A DNA stretch of 64,000 nt, taken from Methylobacterium nodulans ORS 2060 (GTDB lineage Bacteria > Pseudomonadota > Alphaproteobacteria > Rhizobiales > Beijerinckiaceae). Shown here piece after piece: positions 17,831-27,964 of the stretch. A program made the translations under genes and the position numbers. How positions within the stretch are numbered: the first letter of the stretch is position 1; every line of letters begins with the position of its first letter. The notes below the pieces were generated by a model. That model saw nothing but the letters and a program-made list of their open reading frames with translations, had not been told where the DNA came from and made no database searches. Location: contig NC_011894.1 of the NCBI RefSeq assembly GCF_000022085.1, positions 1,018,501-1,082,500 on the forward strand. The letters are read 5' to 3'.

Positions 17831-19048
17831 CTACTTCACCAGCGGGCAGCCGCCCTCGGCCATGGGCCGGAACGCCTTGTTGCCCGGCACGGTGGCGAGG
17901 AGCTTGTAGTAGTCCCACGGGCCCTTCGACTCGGCCGGCGACTTCACCTCGAACAGGAAGACGTCGTGGACCGCGCGGCCGTCCTGACGGATGGTCACGG
18001 TGCCGAAGAGCGGGTCGTCGATTGGCTTCTCGCGCAGCGCGGCAAGCACCTTCTCGCCCTCGATCGTGGCGGCGGCGCGCACGCCGCGCAGATAGGCGAG
18101 CGTCGCCGAATAGACGCCCGCATGGTTCTCGGTCGGCATGCGGCCGTTCATGCGCTCGGCGAAGCGCTTGGCGAAGGCGCGCGTCCCATCCGTGCGATCC
18201 CAGTAGAAGGCGCTGGTGAATTGCAGACCCTGCGCGGCCTTGAGGCCGAGCGCATGGATGTCCGAGATCTGCAGGAACAGGGCGGCGATGCGCATGTCGG
18301 GCATCAGCCCGAACTCGGCCGCCTGCTTGACCGCGTTGATCATGTCGGCGCCCGTATTGGCGAGCGCCAGCACCTGCGCGCCCGAGCCCTGCGCGGCGAG
18401 CAGCGGCGAGGCGAAATCGCCGGCATTGAGCGGGTGCTTGGTCGAGCCCTTGACCGTGCCGCCGATCGCCTTGAGTGCCGTCGTGGCGTCGCGCTCCAGG
18501 GCTTGGCCGAGCGCATAATCGACGGTGAGGAAGTACCAGGATTTCAGGCCGCGCTCGGCGATGGCGTGGGCGGTGGCGGAGCCTTGAGCCCAGGTATCGG
18601 AGACCCATTGCACGGTGGTCGGCGCGCAGGCCTTGCCGGTGAGGTCCGAGGTCATCGAGCTCGATGCCAGCGCCACCCGGTGGCGCTCGCGCATGAGATT
18701 GGCGACCGCGAGGGCGACAGCGGAGTTCGGCAGGTCGACGATGGTCGAGACGCCCTCCTGGTCGAGCCACTTGCGGGCGATGGCGAGCCCGGTATCGGGC
18801 TTGTTCTGGTGGTCGGCCGAGACGACCTCGACCTTGATCTCGCCCGCCTCCTTGGCGAAGTCCTCCGCGGCGAGCTGGGCCGCGACCACGGAGCCGGCGC
18901 CCGCCTGATCCGCGAAGGGTCCGCTCATGTCGCTGAGCACACCGACCTTGACGGGAGTGGCCGCGTCCTGCGCGAGGGCGGGCGCCGTTAGGGCCAGCAG
19001 GCACGCGAAGCCGGCCTCAAGGGCCTGACGCAACGGACGAAACGACAT
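17831..19048 (-). CDS. ABC transporter substrate-binding protein, branched-chain amino acid (LivJ) type, 405 aa
   Basis: Start at 19048 gives a signal peptide ('RQALEAGFACLLALTAPALA') followed by 'KVGVLSDMSGPFADQAGAGS', the usual opening of type I periplasmic binding proteins. Later landmarks are 'SSSMTSDLTGKACAPTTVQW' and 'VYSATLAYLRGVRAA'. Related proteins bind branched-chain amino acids, amides or aromatic compounds. No permease or ATPase genes are in the window, so it is an orphan component; ligand unknown. Confidence 0.85.
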   Translation of the reverse strand: MSFRPLRQALEAGFACLLALTAPALAQDAATPVKVGVLSDMSGPFADQAGAGSVVAAQLAAEDFAKEAGEIKVEVVSADHQNKPDTGLAIARKWLDQEGVSTIVDLPNSAVALAVANLMRERHRVALASSSMTSDLTGKACAPTTVQWVSDTWAQGSATAHAIAERGLKSWYFLTVDYALGQALERDATTALKAIGGTVKGSTKHPLNAGDFASPLLAAQGSGAQVLALANTGADMINAVKQAAEFGLMPDMRIAALFLQISDIHALGLKAAQGLQFTSAFYWDRTDGTRAFAKRFAERMNGRMPTENHAGVYSATLAYLRGVRAAATIEGEKVLAALREKPIDDPLFGTVTIRQDGRAVHDVFLFEVKSPAESKGPWDYYKLLATVPGNKAFRPMAEGGCPLVK

Positions 19049-19435
19049 CGGGCATCTCCAAGGCGAGGGGACCGCGCGAGCGCGGCAAGGCACCGTATGT
19101 CAGGACGCCGCCGGAGCGTCGACGGATTTCGCGGGGCTGGAGGGTCGTTCCGGTGCGCCGCCGCCTCCGTCCCGGCTCCGCCGGGACATGGATCCAACGA
19201 TCCTGGAGACCACACCGCTCCTCAATCGAAACCGCGGTGCGTAGAAGCCGCCCCGTCCTCATACTGAGCTGCGGCGCAGCCGCAGCCTTTGGCCGGCATC
19301 AGCCGGCACGCACCCCGGACCGGTGATCCCATCCACAGCATCTTGGGAGATGAGGTGGTCGCCTCCACGCATGTCAGCTTCGATCGAGGACCGATGTGCT
19401 CACGCGGCCTGCGGTCGAAACCCTGCCCGCTGGCA
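19049..19435. other. intergenic region with two short hairpins
   Basis: 387 bp between the solute-binding gene and the end of the RND permease gene, both minus strand. A perfect 7 bp stem (19268-19274 with 19280-19286) and a nearby GCCGG/CCGGC stem lie downstream of the RND stop and may form its 3' end. The rest should contain the promoter of the solute-binding gene. No gene seen. Confidence 0.35.
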
Positions 19436-22400
19436 TCACTCCGCCGCCTGCAGCTTCCGCCGCCGGCGGTAGGGATCCTCCGCCTCCTCGGCCTTGGGCG
19501 GGGTCCTGCGCGCGAGGAAATTCGCCAGCCGGTCGAGATAGACGTAGATCACCGGCGTCGTGAACAGGGTGAGCACCTGGCTCACCGCGAGGCCGCCGAC
19601 CATGGCGTAGCCGAGCGGCTGGCGGATCTCCGCGCCGGTGCCCGTGCCGAACATCAGCGGGAGGCCGCCGAGGAGCGCCGCCATTGTGGTCATCAGGATC
19701 GGGCGGAAGCGCAGCAGTGCCGCCCGGCGGATCGCCTCCTCGGAGGAGAGGTGCTCGGCCCGCTCCGCCACGATGGCGAAGTCCACCATCATGATCCCGT
19801 TCTTCTTCACGATGCCGATCAGCAGGATGATCCCGATCAGCCCGATCAGGCTGAAGTCGAAGCCGAAGCCGAGCAGCATGGCGAGCGCGCCCACCCCCGC
19901 TGAGGGCAGCGTCGAGAGGATCGTCAGCGGGTGGATGTAGCTCTCGTAGAGCACGCCGAGGATCAGGTAGACCACGATCAGGGCCGCCACGATCAGGAGC
20001 GGTACGGTGCCGAGCGATTGCTGGAAGGCCTGGGCGGTGCCCTGGAAGCCGCCGACCAGGGTCGCCGGCACGTTGAGTTCCCGGCTCGCCTGCTGGATCG
20101 CTGCGGTCGCCTGCCCCAGCGCCACGTTCGGCGCGAGGTTGAAGCTGATCGTCACCGCCGGGAACTGGCCCTGATGGCTGATCGAGAGCGGCCGGACCGG
20201 GTCCGTGCTCCAGGAGGCGAAGGCCGCGAGCGGCACCTGCCCGCCCGTCGTCGGCGACTTCACGTAGATATTGCGCAAGGTGTCGGGCGTGCCCTGGAGG
20301 GCCGGCAGGATCTCCAGGATCACGTGGTAGCTGTTGAGCTGCGTGAAATACTGGGCGATCTGGCGCTGGCCGATCGCGTCGTAGAGGGTGTCGTCGATGA
20401 GCTGGGGCGTGATGCCGTAGCGGGAGGCGGCGTCGCGGTCGATCTTCAGCACCAGCGTCGTGCCGCTGGTCTGCTGGTCGGTGGCGACGTCGCGCAGCTC
20501 CGGCAAGGTCTTCAGCTTCTCCAGGACCCGCGGCGACCAGGTGTTGAGCTCATCGAGGTTCGGGTCCTGCAGGGTGTACTCGAACTGCGTCCGCGAGGCG
20601 CGCGCGCCCATGCGCACGTCCTGCGCGGCCTGCAGGAAGACCTTGACGCCCATCAGCTTGTCGAGCTGCGGGCGCAGCCGGTTGATGATCTGGAAGGCAT
20701 CGGCCCGGCGCTCGTCCCGGGGCTTGAGCGTGATGTACATGCGCCCGATGTTGAGCGCCTGGCCGCCGCCGCCGACCGCCATGGCGATGCTCGCCACGTC
20801 CGGATCGGCCTGGATCACCCGGCCGACCTCCTCCTGGCGCTGCTTCATGGCCGCAAAGGAAATGTCCTGGCCGGCTTCCGTGATGCCGGTGATGAGGCCC
20901 GTATCCTGCTGCGGAAAAAACCCCTTCGGGATGATCATGAACAGGTGGACCGTGAGCGCCACGGTGCCGAGGAAGCTGAGGAGCGTCAGGAAGCGGTGGC
21001 GCAGGGCCACATCGAGGAGGCGGGCATAGGCGTCGACCATGCCCTTGAAGATGCGCTCGCTGAACCGGTAGAGGCGCCCGTGCCGCTCCTCGGCATGGTC
21101 TTTCAGGAAGCGCGAGGCCATCATCGGCGTGAGCGAGAGCGACACGAAGGCCGAGACCCCGATCGCCATCGACAGCGTCACGGCGAATTCGCGAAAAAGG
21201 CGCCCGATGATGCCGCCCATGAGCAGCAGCGGGATCAGCACCGCCACCAGCGAGACGCTGATCGACACGATGGTGAAGCCGATCTCGCCCGCCCCCTTGA
21301 ACGCCGCCTCGCGGGGCTTCATGCCCTTCTCGATGTAGCGGGAGATGTTCTCCAGCACCACGATGGCGTCGTCGACCACGAAGCCGACCGAGATGGTCAG
21401 CGCCATCAGCGAGAGGTTGTCGAGGGTGTAGCCCATCATCCACATCAGCGCGCAGGCGCCGAGCAGCGAGAGCGGCACCGTGACGCTCGGGATCACCGTC
21501 GCCCACAGGCTGCGCAGGAAGATGAAGATCACCATCACGACGAGGCCGATCGTCAGCATGAGGGTGAACTGCACGTCCTCGACGGAGGCGCGGATCGTCG
21601 TGGTGCGGTCGCTCATCAGGTCGACCTTGATGCCGGCCGGCAGTGCCGCGCGCAGGCGCGGCAGCTCCGCCTTGATCCGGTCGACGGTGTCGATGACGTT
21701 GGCGCCGGGCTGCTTGAAGATGACCAGGAACACCCCGCGCTGGCCGTTGGTCCAGGCCGCCTGCTTGGCGTCCTCCGGCCCCGCCACCGCCTGGCCGATG
21801 TCGCGCACCCGCAAGGGGGCGCCGTTGCGGTAGGCGACGATGACGTTGTTCCAGTCCTTGGCCTCGGTGAGCTGGTCGTTGGCATAGACCGTGAAGCTGC
21901 GCGTCGCGCCGTCGAAGTTGCCCTTCGGGCTGTTGACCGTGGTGATCGAGAGCGGGATGCGGATGTCTTCGAGCGACAGGTTCTTGGCGACGAGCTTGGC
22001 CGGATCGACCTGGATGCGCACGGCCGGCTTCTGCTGGCCGCCGATCAGCACCTGCGCCACGCCCGAGATCTGGCTGATGCGCTGCGCGAGCTGCACGTCG
22101 ATGGCGTCGTTGACCTCGGTGAGGGGCAGCGTGTCGGAGCTCGCCGAGAGGATCAGGATCGGCGAATCGGCCGGGTTCACCTTCCGGTAGGTGGGCGGGT
22201 TCGGCAGGTTCTTCGGCAATTGCCCGCCCGCCGCGTTGATCGCCGCCTGGATGTCGTTCGCCGCCGCATCGATGTTGCGGTTGAGGTCGAACTGCACCGA
22301 GACGATCGAGACGCCGAGCGAGCTCGTCGACGTCATCTGGCTGAGGCCGGGGATCTGCGCGAACTGGCGCTCCAGGGGCTGGGCCACCGAGGAGGCCATG

Positions 22401-22579
22401 GTCTCGGGGCTCGCGCCGGGGAGCTGCGCCGTCACCTGGATGGTCGGGAAATCGACCTGCGGCAGCGGCGCGACGCCGAGCAGCGGATAGGCCACGATCC
22501 CGACGAACAGGATCCCCGCCATGACGAGCGAGGTCGCGACGGGGAAGCGGATGAAATAGGCCGAGATGCCACCCTTCAT
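19436..22579 (-). CDS. RND multidrug efflux permease (MdtB/MdtC-like), 1047 aa
   Basis: Start at 22579 ('MKGGISAYFIRFPVATSLVM') follows the adaptor gene stop after one base. Twelve membrane helices and two large periplasmic loops are expected from length and pattern. Proton-relay acidic residues are visible in 'VGFVVDDAIVVLENISRYIE', and 'FPTIQVTAQLPGASPETMAS' is typical of the HAE1/Mdt group. In E. coli MdtB and MdtC form a heterotrimer; only one permease gene is present here. No outer-membrane factor gene is nearby. Substrate unknown. Confidence 0.95.
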   Translation of the reverse strand: MKGGISAYFIRFPVATSLVMAGILFVGIVAYPLLGVAPLPQVDFPTIQVTAQLPGASPETMASSVAQPLERQFAQIPGLSQMTSTSSLGVSIVSVQFDLNRNIDAAANDIQAAINAAGGQLPKNLPNPPTYRKVNPADSPILILSASSDTLPLTEVNDAIDVQLAQRISQISGVAQVLIGGQQKPAVRIQVDPAKLVAKNLSLEDIRIPLSITTVNSPKGNFDGATRSFTVYANDQLTEAKDWNNVIVAYRNGAPLRVRDIGQAVAGPEDAKQAAWTNGQRGVFLVIFKQPGANVIDTVDRIKAELPRLRAALPAGIKVDLMSDRTTTIRASVEDVQFTLMLTIGLVVMVIFIFLRSLWATVIPSVTVPLSLLGACALMWMMGYTLDNLSLMALTISVGFVVDDAIVVLENISRYIEKGMKPREAAFKGAGEIGFTIVSISVSLVAVLIPLLLMGGIIGRLFREFAVTLSMAIGVSAFVSLSLTPMMASRFLKDHAEERHGRLYRFSERIFKGMVDAYARLLDVALRHRFLTLLSFLGTVALTVHLFMIIPKGFFPQQDTGLITGITEAGQDISFAAMKQRQEEVGRVIQADPDVASIAMAVGGGGQALNIGRMYITLKPRDERRADAFQIINRLRPQLDKLMGVKVFLQAAQDVRMGARASRTQFEYTLQDPNLDELNTWSPRVLEKLKTLPELRDVATDQQTSGTTLVLKIDRDAASRYGITPQLIDDTLYDAIGQRQIAQYFTQLNSYHVILEILPALQGTPDTLRNIYVKSPTTGGQVPLAAFASWSTDPVRPLSISHQGQFPAVTISFNLAPNVALGQATAAIQQASRELNVPATLVGGFQGTAQAFQQSLGTVPLLIVAALIVVYLILGVLYESYIHPLTILSTLPSAGVGALAMLLGFGFDFSLIGLIGIILLIGIVKKNGIMMVDFAIVAERAEHLSSEEAIRRAALLRFRPILMTTMAALLGGLPLMFGTGTGAEIRQPLGYAMVGGLAVSQVLTLFTTPVIYVYLDRLANFLARRTPPKAEEAEDPYRRRRKLQAAE

Positions 22580-22580
22580 G

Positions 22581-23789
22581 TCAGGGCGCCTCCGCCGTCG
22601 CCGTCCGGGCCTGCTCCTCCAGCCAGGCCTGCCCAGGCTCGGCCGGCCGGTTCTCGGCCACGAGGCTTCCGTCCTGCACGCGGGACTGGCCTTGCCCAAT
22701 CACAATCTGCCCCGGCGAGAGGCCCGTGCGCACCAGGGTGCGGCCCGCATGGGAGGGCCCGACCGCGATCGCCTGCTGGTGCGCCCTGTGCGCATCGTCG
22801 ACCACGAACGCGTAGAGGCCCTTCGGCCCGTGCTGGACGGCGTCGTCCGGGATCGTGACCGCGTCCTGCACCACGCCCACCCGCATCCGGGTCGAGACCG
22901 ACAGGCCCGGCCAGAGGGCGTGGTCCGCATTGGCGAAGGTGGCCTTGAGCCGGATGGTGCCGGTCGCCGTGTCGACCTGATTGTTGATGACGCTGAGCGT
23001 GCCCTCGGAGAGCTTCGTCTGCCCGTCGCTGGTCCAGGCCTCGACCGGCACCGGGCCGGCCGCGAAGGCCTTGGCGATCGGCTGAAGCTCCTCCTCGGGG
23101 GAGGTGTAGACGACGGAGATCGGCTCGACCTGGGTGATGGTGACGATGCCGGTCTGGGTCGACGCGTTGACGATGTTGCCGAGGTCGACCTGCCGGAAGC
23201 CGGTCACGCCGTCGAGGGGCGCGCGGATCGTGGTGTAGCCGAGCTGGGTCTCGGCATTGTCGATGGCAGCCTGGTCGGAGGCGACCTGGGCGGTGAGCTG
23301 CGCCACCAGGGCGGCCTGCGTCTCGGTCTGCTGGCGCGACGCGTAGGCGCCGAGCTTGGTGTAACGCTCCAGGTCGGCCTTGGCATTGCGCAGGTTCGCC
23401 TCGTCCTGCGCCTTCTTCGCCTTCGCCTGATCGAGGGTCGCCTGGAAGGGGCGCGGATCGACCTGGACCAGGAGGTCGCCCTTGTGCACGACCTGCCCCT
23501 CCTTGAAGGCGACTCTCAGGATCTCGCCGTCGACGCGGCTGCGCACCTGGACCGTGTTGTAGGCCTGCGCCGTGCCGAGGCTCCCAAGCACCACCGGGAA
23601 GGGCCCCCGCTCCACCCGCGCGAGCGCCACCGGCACGGGCGCCGGCGCCTTCACCTCGCGGGCCGGCGGGGTCGCGGCGCGCTCGCGCTGCCACGCATAG
23701 GTCCCGCCCGCCCCCGCGAGGACGAGGAGAGCGAGGATCATCCAGCCGCGCCGGGATCCGCGAGGGGAGCCGCCCTGTCCTCCTGTCAT
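22581..23789 (-). CDS. RND efflux periplasmic adaptor (MdtA-like), 402 aa
   Basis: The start is uncertain: the ATG at 23789 has AGGAGG 13 bases upstream; an in-frame ATG at 23831 is the alternative. One N-terminal anchor ('WMILALLVLAGAGGTYAW'), a lipoyl/hairpin region ('VRSRVDGEILRVAFKEGQVV'), a coiled-coil ('AKAKKAQDEANLRNAKADLE') and 'GYTTIRAPLDGVTGFRQVDL' are all characteristic of MdtA. It links the permease to an outer-membrane channel. First gene of a two-gene operon. Confidence 0.93.
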   Translation of the reverse strand: MTGGQGGSPRGSRRGWMILALLVLAGAGGTYAWQRERAATPPAREVKAPAPVPVALARVERGPFPVVLGSLGTAQAYNTVQVRSRVDGEILRVAFKEGQVVHKGDLLVQVDPRPFQATLDQAKAKKAQDEANLRNAKADLERYTKLGAYASRQQTETQAALVAQLTAQVASDQAAIDNAETQLGYTTIRAPLDGVTGFRQVDLGNIVNASTQTGIVTITQVEPISVVYTSPEEELQPIAKAFAAGPVPVEAWTSDGQTKLSEGTLSVINNQVDTATGTIRLKATFANADHALWPGLSVSTRMRVGVVQDAVTIPDDAVQHGPKGLYAFVVDDAHRAHQQAIAVGPSHAGRTLVRTGLSPGQIVIGQGQSRVQDGSLVAENRPAEPGQAWLEEQARTATAEAP

Positions 23790-24088
23790 CGCACGCGCAT
23801 GATCCTCCTGAGGGGCCGCCGGCCGACGCATCGTGCCCTCGGCTCTCGGAGGCAGGGAAACAGAGTCCGGAACGTGCCGCATGGTGGGGCCTTCTAAGCC
23901 CCCACTGTTTCTGCTTTGTTGGCCGAGCTATGCACGGCGTGTCCGGCAGCCGTGCGGTCACGCCTGATCGATCGTCCCGCAATGTGGTCGGCTTGTCACG
24001 CGACAACTTCAGGAACGGCGCGGGCCACGGGCCGTTCCGGTCGGGGCATGGGATCGATGTCGCAGGCGATCATGGGGCGCAGCGGGCC

Positions 24089-25165
24089 ATGAGGAACAGC
24101 CTCACCGATATCGCGGGCATCCGCGTCGGGCACGCGCAGGATCCGCGGATCGCAAGCGGCGTGACCGCCCTCCTGTTCGATGCGCCCGCCACGGCCGCAG
24201 TCGACGTGCGCGGCGGCGGGCCGGGCACGCGGGAGACCGATCTCCTCGATCCGGAGCGGACCGTGCCGGGGGTCGACGCCCTCGTCCTCTCGGGCGGCTC
24301 GGCCTTCGGCCTCGACGCGGCGTCGGGCGTCACGGCTTGGCTCGCCGAGGCGGGGCGGGGCTTTGCCGTCGGGCCCGTGCGCGTGCCGATCGTGCCGGGG
24401 GCGATCCTGTTCGACCTCCTGAACGGCGGCGACAAGGATTGGGGCCGCTACCCGCCCTATCGCGAGCTCGGCTTTTCCGCCGCCGCCGCCGCCACGGCCG
24501 AGCCGGTCGCCCTCGGCTCGGTGGGGGCGGGCTTCGGCGCCCGCACCGCCAACCTCAAGGGCGGCCTCGGCTCGGCCTCTTCTCGCGTCGAGGGCACGGG
24601 CGCCCGGGTGGCGGCCCTCGTGGTGGTCAATGCCTTCGGGCGCGTCACGGTGGGGGACGGCCCGCATTTCTGGGCGGGGCCCTTCGAGATCGGGGACGAG
24701 TTCGGCGGCTACGGGCCGGCGCCGCGCGTGCCGCCCGAGGCCTTCGCCTGGCCCGCCCCGGGGCTTCCGGGCGCCAACACCACGCTCGCCGTCGTCGCGA
24801 CCGATGCGGTCCTGACCAAGGCGGCGGCGCGCCGTCTCGCCGTGATGGCCCAGGACGGCCTCGCCCGGGCGATCCTGCCGGTGCACACGCCCCTTGATGG
24901 CGACGTGGTCTTCGCCGTCGCGACCGGCCGGGTGCCCCTTGCGGAGCCGGTGGGCGACCTCGCCCGGCTCGGAGAGGCCGCCGCGCGAACCCTCGCCCGC
25001 GCGGTGGCGATCGGCGTCCATGCCGCCACCGCCCTCCCCTTCCCCGGCGCCCTGCCGGCCTGGCGCGATCGTTTCGGGGGGCTCGGACCGACAGGATGTC
25101 CGGGAGAGGTGGGCGCCGGTTCTCCGGCAGCCGGTTCTCCGTCCGGACATCCGGCCAACCGATAA
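24089..25165 (+). CDS. P1 family peptidase (DmpA/S58-like), 358 aa
   Basis: Start at 24089 ('MRNSLTDIAGIRVGHAQD'), the standard N-terminus of the family. Landmarks are 'DALVLSGGSAFGLDAASGVT', 'IVPGAILFDLLNGGDKDWGR' and 'KGGLGSASS', the site where DmpA-type proteins self-cleave before a catalytic Ser. 'PGANTTLAVVATDAVLTKAA' follows. Known members are aminopeptidases or beta-peptidyl aminopeptidases. The C-terminal 30 residues are Gly/Ser/Pro-rich. Divergent from the efflux operon. Confidence 0.88.
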   Translation: MRNSLTDIAGIRVGHAQDPRIASGVTALLFDAPATAAVDVRGGGPGTRETDLLDPERTVPGVDALVLSGGSAFGLDAASGVTAWLAEAGRGFAVGPVRVPIVPGAILFDLLNGGDKDWGRYPPYRELGFSAAAAATAEPVALGSVGAGFGARTANLKGGLGSASSRVEGTGARVAALVVVNAFGRVTVGDGPHFWAGPFEIGDEFGGYGPAPRVPPEAFAWPAPGLPGANTTLAVVATDAVLTKAAARRLAVMAQDGLARAILPVHTPLDGDVVFAVATGRVPLAEPVGDLARLGEAAARTLARAVAIGVHAATALPFPGALPAWRDRFGGLGPTGCPGEVGAGSPAAGSPSGHPANR

Positions 25166-25227
25166 GCGAGCGCCGGATCGGATCTCGTGGCGCGGCCCCG
25201 CCGGAGGGCGGCCGTGGCCTCAGCGGC

Positions 25228-25638
25228 CTACCGGGTGATGCGCACCGAGACCGGATCGCTGCCGGGGAAGCTCTCCTCCAGCGCATCGTCGAGCCGCTCG
25301 TCCGTCCGGGCCGGACGGTTCTCGGGCAGGTGGGCGTCCGGGGCGGATTCCGACGAGGCGACGCGCAGCCGGCGCCGCTCCGCTTCCTGCCGCAGGGCAT
25401 CGTAGAGAAGGAGGCCGAGACCGGCACCGATCAGGAGGGCGGGCAGCACGTTCTCCTTCACGGTGTCGAGCAGGCGCTGCGCGTTCGCGTTCATCGCCCT
25501 GGCGGGCGCAGGCGTGCCGACAAGGTCCTCGGCAAGGCCGGGCACGGTCAGGCGGGACTGCAGGGTATCGAGGGTGCGGTCCAGCCGTGCGCGGGTCTCC
25601 TCGACCTCGCGCTCCATCTTCTCGGTCGAGTTGCTCAT
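25228..25638 (-). CDS. DUF3618 protein with one membrane helix, 136 aa
   Basis: The N-terminal 'MEREVEETRARLDRTLDTLQ' is the DUF3618 signature, an amphipathic helix. A linker and a membrane segment follow ('VLPALLIGAGLGLLLYDAL', about residues 65-83), then an acidic cytoplasmic tail ending 'LEESFPGSDPVSVRITR'. The function of the family is unknown; it commonly travels with small holin-like membrane proteins in alphaproteobacteria. Here it follows a gene for a single-helix protein 25 bp upstream. Confidence 0.8.
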   Translation of the reverse strand: MSNSTEKMEREVEETRARLDRTLDTLQSRLTVPGLAEDLVGTPAPARAMNANAQRLLDTVKENVLPALLIGAGLGLLLYDALRQEAERRRLRVASSESAPDAHLPENRPARTDERLDDALEESFPGSDPVSVRITR

Positions 25639-25663
25639 CCGGTGCCCGCTCCGTGGTTCGGGT

Positions 25664-26104
25664 TCAGGTGTCCGAGGCAGGAGACACCCCGGTCGGCACG
25701 AGCGCGCGCGAGCGCGGGATCGGCCGGGTGCCGGCGGCTTGGAGGAGGCGGAACAGGGCGAAGCCCGCCAGAGCCGCCACGGCGAGCGTGATGCCGGGAC
25801 GCCGGCGAGCGGCCGCGTCGACCTCGTCGTAGATCTCGCCGAGCGTGCGCCGGGCGATGCCCTCGGCGAACTCGTCCACCCCGTCGGCGGCGTTGTCGAA
25901 CAGGGCCCTCAGGTGGGGCGAGTGGCCGAGGCCCGACCCGCTGTCCCGGATGGCGGCAGCGACGTCCGAGACGGCCCTGACCGCGTCGGCCTTGCGCTTC
26001 GCGACGTAACCATGCGCCTGCTCGACGATGCGCCCGGCGAAGCTGCCGTCCCAATCCCGGTCCTGTCCCCCGGGACCTCCACCCAAGCCCTCATCGTTGA
26101 GCAT
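25664..26104 (-). CDS. membrane-anchored hypothetical protein, 146 aa
   Basis: Start at the ATG at 26104 ('MLNDEGLGGGPGGQDRDW'). Mostly amphipathic helix, with one membrane segment near the end ('GITLAVAALAGFALFRLL', about residues 109-126). It shares an operon and topology with the DUF3618 gene, so the two may act together at the inner membrane. No family recognised. Confidence 0.6.
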   Translation of the reverse strand: MLNDEGLGGGPGGQDRDWDGSFAGRIVEQAHGYVAKRKADAVRAVSDVAAAIRDSGSGLGHSPHLRALFDNAADGVDEFAEGIARRTLGEIYDEVDAAARRRPGITLAVAALAGFALFRLLQAAGTRPIPRSRALVPTGVSPASDT

Positions 26105-26437
26105 CGCGGCTTCTCCTCGACCCGGCGCGAGCGCGGCCTCGGACAAACCGCAGGCGCCCGCGGCGGTTCCGCGGGGTGTCTGGATGCGAGACTTCACTAG
26201 AGCGCTCTTCGCCGAACCGGTATCCACTTCGGCGGGGAGCGCTTCGGACCCTGTCGCAGACTTCAGGACCACGATACCGATCCCGCGAGCCCGATCGCCG
26301 ATGGGCTCTCATCGGAGCGCCGCGACCGGGCGAGTTCTGCCGAATCATCCCGCCGGCGTTGTCTTCTTGCGCGCCATGCACAATCTGCCTCTCCGATTCG
26401 GAGTGCCTCATAGTCGCGTCTGTCGTAGTTTCGGCTG
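26105..26437. other. intergenic region with a short repeat
   Basis: 333 bp between divergent genes. A tail-type repeat lies at 26197-26243; the remainder should hold promoters for both sides. Short plus-strand frames here look like chance openings. Confidence 0.4.
26197..26243 (+). repeat. tail-only copy of the GCGCTC repeat type
   Basis: CTAGAGCGCTCTTCGCCGAA is followed by CCGGTATCCACTTCGGCGGG and GAGCGCT. This matches the tail of the element at 7391-7497 but lacks the palindromic head. The flanking CTAGAG matches the ends of copies elsewhere in the window. Confidence 0.6.
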
Positions 26438-27964
26438 ATGACCGGGGCAGCATCAGAGACGGCATCTTGGCCGCCCGGCAACGGCGAGATGGCCGAGCGC
26501 CTCCGCGCCCATGACTGGGCCGCGACGCCGCTCGGTCCGATCGGGCGCTGGCCGCAGAGCCTGAAGAGTACGGTCGATCTCCTGCTTCCCAGCGGCTTTC
26601 CCATGATCGCGCTCTGGGGGCCTCTCCTCATCCAGATCTACAACGACGGCTACCGCGACCTGATGGGCCTCAAGCACCCGGCGGGCTTGGGTCAGCCGAC
26701 CCGCGACTGCTGGCCCGAGGTCTGGCACATCAACAAACCCATCTACGACCGGGTGTGGGCGGGCGAGACGCTGACCTACGAGAACAGGCTCTATCCGCTC
26801 ACCCGCTCCGGCCGTCTCGAGGACGTGTGGTTCACCCTCTCCTACAGCCCTCTGCGCGACGAGACGGGAACGATCGCGGGCATATTGGTCATCCTGATCG
26901 AGACCACGGCGCGCAAGCGGGCCGAAGATGCGCTGCGCGAGAGTGAGGAGCGTTTCCGCCGCTTCGCCGAGCACTCGGCCAATGTCCTCTGGCTGGCCGA
27001 TCTGGAGACCATGCGGCTGGAATACCTCAGCCCTGCTTTCGTGCAGGTGTGGGAAAGGCCGACGGAGATGCTGCCGGACATCGAGCACTGGCTCGGAGCC
27101 GTCCATCCGGACGATCGCGACAAGGCGCGCAGGGCTCTGGAGAGGGTCGGCCACGGCGAGACCCTGGTCATGGAATACCGCATCGTCCGCTCCTCGGACG
27201 GCGCGGTGCGCCGGATCCGCGACACCTTCTTTCCGATCCCGAGCGGAGACGGGCGCATCCGGCGGGCCGGCGGAATCGCTCAGGACGTCACGGGCGATAC
27301 GGGGTCGCGCGTCTACGTCATCGCCGCCGATGACGGCTCCCGGCGCGCCCTGGTCGGGCACCTCCAGCCCGCAGGCTACGAAATCCAGGTCTTCTCGAGC
27401 GGGCAGGCCTGTCTGGATATCGCCTCCTCGCTCATGCCGGGCTGCGTCGTTCTCGATGTGGACCGCCACGCCGACGGCTTCACGGTGCCCAAGGAGTTGA
27501 AGGCGAAGCGGATCAACCTGCCCGTGGTCGTCCTCGGCGCCAGCGGCGGCGATGTCGGATTCGGGGTCTCCGCCATGAAGGCCGGGGCGATCGACTACCT
27601 GGAGAAGCCCTATGCGTCGGATGCGCTGCTGGCCGCGGTCGCGACCGCCCTGGCGGAGATCCGCGCCGATGCCGAGCGTGGGCGCCTGCGCGACGCGGCC
27701 AGGGCCCGGATCGCCGGCCTGTCCGCCCGCGAGCGCGAGGTGCTGGAGGGGCTCCTCGCAGGAGGGACCAACAAGACGATCGGCCGGGCGCTGAGTCTGA
27801 GCCCGCGCACGGTGGAGATCCACCGGGCCCATGTGATGGAAGCGCTCGGCGCCCAGACCCTGTCGGAAGCGATCCTCATCGCAGCGGCGGCCGGCATGCA
27901 GCCTGCGAGCCCAGCCGCCGCCGTGCCGGCCGTGCCGATCGTGTCAGGAAAGAGCGTTGCCTAG
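26438..27964 (+). CDS. PAS-PAS-receiver-LuxR fusion protein, 508 aa
   Basis: Two PAS-like sensor units (about 25-160 and 165-290; the first begins '[20 protein letters not shown]', a module usually seen on HWE kinases), then a FixJ-like receiver (about 288-405) and a LuxR/FixJ helix-turn-helix ('[20 protein letters not shown]'). There is no kinase domain. In the receiver the acidic pair ('IAADD'), phospho-Asp ('CVVLDVD') and Lys ('YLEKP') are present, but the usual switch Thr/Ser appears replaced by Gly ('VVVLGASGG'). The protein may bind DNA directly in response to its PAS domains. Stop TAG abuts a repeat. Confidence 0.85.
   Translation: MTGAASETASWPPGNGEMAERLRAHDWAATPLGPIGRWPQSLKSTVDLLLPSGFPMIALWGPLLIQIYNDGYRDLMGLKHPAGLGQPTRDCWPEVWHINKPIYDRVWAGETLTYENRLYPLTRSGRLEDVWFTLSYSPLRDETGTIAGILVILIETTARKRAEDALRESEERFRRFAEHSANVLWLADLETMRLEYLSPAFVQVWERPTEMLPDIEHWLGAVHPDDRDKARRALERVGHGETLVMEYRIVRSSDGAVRRIRDTFFPIPSGDGRIRRAGGIAQDVTGDTGSRVYVIAADDGSRRALVGHLQPAGYEIQVFSSGQACLDIASSLMPGCVVLDVDRHADGFTVPKELKAKRINLPVVVLGASGGDVGFGVSAMKAGAIDYLEKPYASDALLAAVATALAEIRADAERGRLRDAARARIAGLSAREREVLEGLLAGGTNKTIGRALSLSPRTVEIHRAHVMEALGAQTLSEAILIAAAAGMQPASPAAAVPAVPIVSGKSVA

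Noticed and set aside
19931..22858. A 975-codon open frame antisense to the RND permease
   Set aside because: It has the His/Arg/Asp-rich composition of an antisense shadow of a GC-rich gene; the permease on the other strand has full family motifs.
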